A stretch of 43,206 nucleotides of DNA from JBDKTH01 sp964558295. Its GTDB lineage: Bacteria > Planctomycetota > Planctomycetia > Pirellulales > Thermoguttaceae. Each line of letters begins with the position of its first letter. The first letter of the stretch is position 1. Below the pieces are notes generated by a model, which did not search any database, was not told the DNA's origin, and worked only from the letters and a program-made list of their open reading frames with translations. Below are positions 41,658 to 43,206 of the stretch, piece after piece. Position numbers and translations under genes: made by a program. The stretch spans positions 1 to 43,206 of the forward strand of contig CAZLDQ010000019.1 in the NCBI GenBank assembly GCA_964558295.1, given 5' to 3'.

Positions 41658-42215
41658 TCAGTTGAGCGACGGGTCCGGAGGGATTTGCGCCGGATCAAGG
41701 TGCAACGTCGAGAGCAAGAGCGACTCGCCAATCTGCTTCGAGACGGTCTTCCAAAGTTCCGTCTCGTCACAAAACACATAGTCAACGGTAGCCGGCGCCG
41801 TCAGCCACGACCCGACGTCGAGCTCGCTCTCCAGTTGCCCCCCGCCCCAGCCCGAGTGACCGACAAAGAGCCGAAAACGCTCGTTCCGTTGCGAGACCAA
41901 CTGGGCGATGTGGTCACGATGCGCGGAAAAGTACAGCCCGGGCACGATCTCCAATTCGGCCAGGGAACTGTCCGTATGAACAGCAATCAGCGGCCCGGAA
42001 ACCGGCCCACCAAGGTGCAAGCACTGCTGATTATCGCAGGGACCTTCGTTCACCTCTTCCCACAGATCCTGGATCGTCTTTTCCGAAGGCCGATTCAAGA
42101 CCACGCCGAAGGCTCCCTCACTACTATGGTGGATCAAGAGCACCACGGTCTGAACAAAGTTCGGATCGACCAAATACGGTGAGGCAACCAGCAGATGACC
42201 GGTCAACGAATCCAT
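41658..42215 (-). CDS. YqgE/AlgH family protein (UPF0301)
   Basis: A 185-aa soluble protein of the conserved YqgE/AlgH family: GHLLVASPYLVDPNFVQTVV, GAFGVVLNRPS, HLGGPVSGPL and LFVGHSGWGGGQLESEL are all present. AlgH was named for its role in alginate control in Pseudomonas; its biochemical role is not settled. Length is normal. It abuts the 818-aa gene end to end, with no bases between the two stop codons. Confidence 0.95.
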   Translation of the reverse strand: MDSLTGHLLVASPYLVDPNFVQTVVLLIHHSSEGAFGVVLNRPSEKTIQDLWEEVNEGPCDNQQCLHLGGPVSGPLIAVHTDSSLAELEIVPGLYFSAHRDHIAQLVSQRNERFRLFVGHSGWGGGQLESELDVGSWLTAPATVDYVFCDETELWKTVSKQIGESLLLSTLHLDPAQIPPDPSLN

Positions 42216-42458
42216 GGTTCACCCTCGACTTTCCGCCCCAAGCATTCCGCCTCAGCGACAATGCCTCTTGAAAAGCTAACCCCCTATAAGTGTACACCAT
42301 GCAAGCTTTGCGGTGAACGCCCCTTCATGAGGGGACACAACGCGTCAAGTACGCGGGGGAGCTAGACGCTCCGCCGTGCAAGCCATTCGCCCATTACTCT
42401 ACGCTGTCAACTATTGCAGCGTTCTCGCGGCAAATCGAGAATCCATCCCAACAACGCA
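42216..42458. other. Intergenic region
   Basis: This 243-nt gap lies between two minus-strand genes. Nothing is recognised in it. It is probably the promoter region of the YqgE gene, but no clear boxes were found. Confidence 0.4.
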
Positions 42459-43206
42459 TCAGTCAAACCGCAAGATTTGCTGGACGATGGGCCCCGAGTT
42501 GTCCCCCCCACCCGTAAGCACACGGAGATTGTCGAGAAGCTGCGACTCACCGCGGCCGTGGGTGTGGCCACAGAGGACCAGCAATTGCCGATCAGGACAG
42601 TCTTGCATCGCCTCGCGCAGCACCTCCCCAGTCGCCTGACACGAGAAGAAAGGAAGCCAATCATCGCTGGAGAACTGCCCATGGTACCAGGCCGCCTCGC
42701 GAAACGGCGGCACATGGGTCACCAATACAACTTGGGGGTAGCGAGTGAGAGCTTCGGTCAGCCGAGCGGCGATAAACCGTGCCGCAACACCGCCCAATTC
42801 GTTCAATCGCCGGCGCAGTGCGCCCCGATCGCGGTACACCTCGGCGAGATCCTCAATCGCCACAAAATCGGTCAGGAAGACTCGCGAGTTCTCGTAATCC
42901 CCCAACCGTGCATCCCCCCAACCTTCATGGCCAATCAAGGCCGTCGTGGGAGTCAATTCCACAACACCCGACGCCGGAAGGTAATGGAGAAACTCCGAAT
43001 CGGCCGCCAGCCGAGTGATCCGTCGCCGGACCCGATCCAGGGAACCGCCGTAGAAGTCGTGATTGCCCAACACGAAATAGACCGGTCGCTGAAACTCCCG
43101 GGCCATCGCGTCCAGATACAGCGCCGTATTGGCCCCTTCCGCAATATCCCCGCTCAGCACCACCGCATCCGCCCCGCTTCCCAAAACGGCACCAAAAAAC
43201 TCCTCC
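42459..43206 (-). CDS. Calcineurin-like metallophosphoesterase, partial (5' end outside the window)
   Basis: At least 249 residues, open to the right edge of the window: the frame continues upstream (EEFFGAVLGSGADAVVLSGD) with no start codon of its own. Metallophosphoesterase motifs are VVLSGDIAEG, FVLGNHDFYGGS, LVTHVPPF and LCGHTHGRG, giving the di-metal site residues. These enzymes hydrolyse phosphomonoesters, phosphodiesters or nucleotides. The N-terminal DxH motif lies beyond the window. The substrate cannot be told. Confidence 0.9.
   Translation of the reverse strand, partial: EEFFGAVLGSGADAVVLSGDIAEGANTALYLDAMAREFQRPVYFVLGNHDFYGGSLDRVRRRITRLAADSEFLHYLPASGVVELTPTTALIGHEGWGDARLGDYENSRVFLTDFVAIEDLAEVYRDRGALRRRLNELGGVAARFIAARLTEALTRYPQVVLVTHVPPFREAAWYHGQFSSDDWLPFFSCQATGEVLREAMQDCPDRQLLVLCGHTHGRGESQLLDNLRVLTGGGDNSGPIVQQILRFD

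Overview
The window is a GC-rich stretch of bacterial chromosome that most likely comes from a planctomycete (Planctomycetota, probably Pirellulales or a relative). This is an inference from gene content. It carries a DUF1559 prepilin-like protein, a PEP-CTERM protein, several Tat-exported Gfo/Idh/MocA oxidoreductases, a XylR-type regulator (sugar-binding domain plus AraC HTH) and a DUF6807 protein. It also carries palindromic intergenic repeats of a kind common in that phylum. Two runs of 10 N (10692-10701, 30811-30820) show that this is a scaffolded draft assembly, and both fall inside genes.

Left part (1-12.4 kb, all plus strand). A XylR-like regulator is followed by an accessory catabolic block. 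The block holds three intact secreted Gfo/Idh/MocA oxidoreductases, a Tat-exported DapA-like protein, a PEP-CTERM surface protein, a DUF1559 protein and a lipoprotein. After these come a decayed fourth oxidoreductase, an MFS transporter that is broken and misassembled, and a zinc-free quinone oxidoreductase. The theme is oxidation of sugars or related polyols, partly outside the cytoplasm.

Middle part. From 12.9 to 17.8 kb (minus strand) lie an esterase, an MFS transporter, an AraC regulator and an L-arabinose/L-fucose isomerase-like enzyme, probably a second sugar-use unit. From 18.5 to 23.1 kb (plus) lie a dCache histidine kinase, an NtrC-type response regulator and an M48 membrane protease. 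A minus-strand pair (nucleotidyltransferase-like protein and small membrane protein), a 571-bp IS remnant with clear terminal inverted repeats, a 25-bp tandem repeat and an AONS-like PLP enzyme follow. Next come a secreted alpha/beta hydrolase, an FKBP prolyl isomerase, a CPBP protease, an MscS channel, a frameshifted four-helix-bundle (23S IVP) gene, a DUF6807 protein broken by the second gap, and another secreted esterase.

Right part (33.0-41.7 kb, plus strand). This is the most coherent and interesting block. A good sigma70-like promoter precedes a nucleotidyltransferase that overlaps a GHMP (galactokinase-like) kinase by 4 nt. A second promoter precedes a sodium:solute symporter that overlaps a 57-aa membrane protein by 4 nt. 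A PIG-L deacetylase, a divergent NagB-like protein and an 818-aa secreted protein with an internal duplication follow. I read this as an uptake, deacetylation, isomerisation and activation route for an N-acetylated or otherwise modified sugar. The window ends with a YqgE/AlgH protein and a metallophosphoesterase cut by the window edge (both minus).

No rRNA, tRNA, CRISPR array or prophage was recognised.
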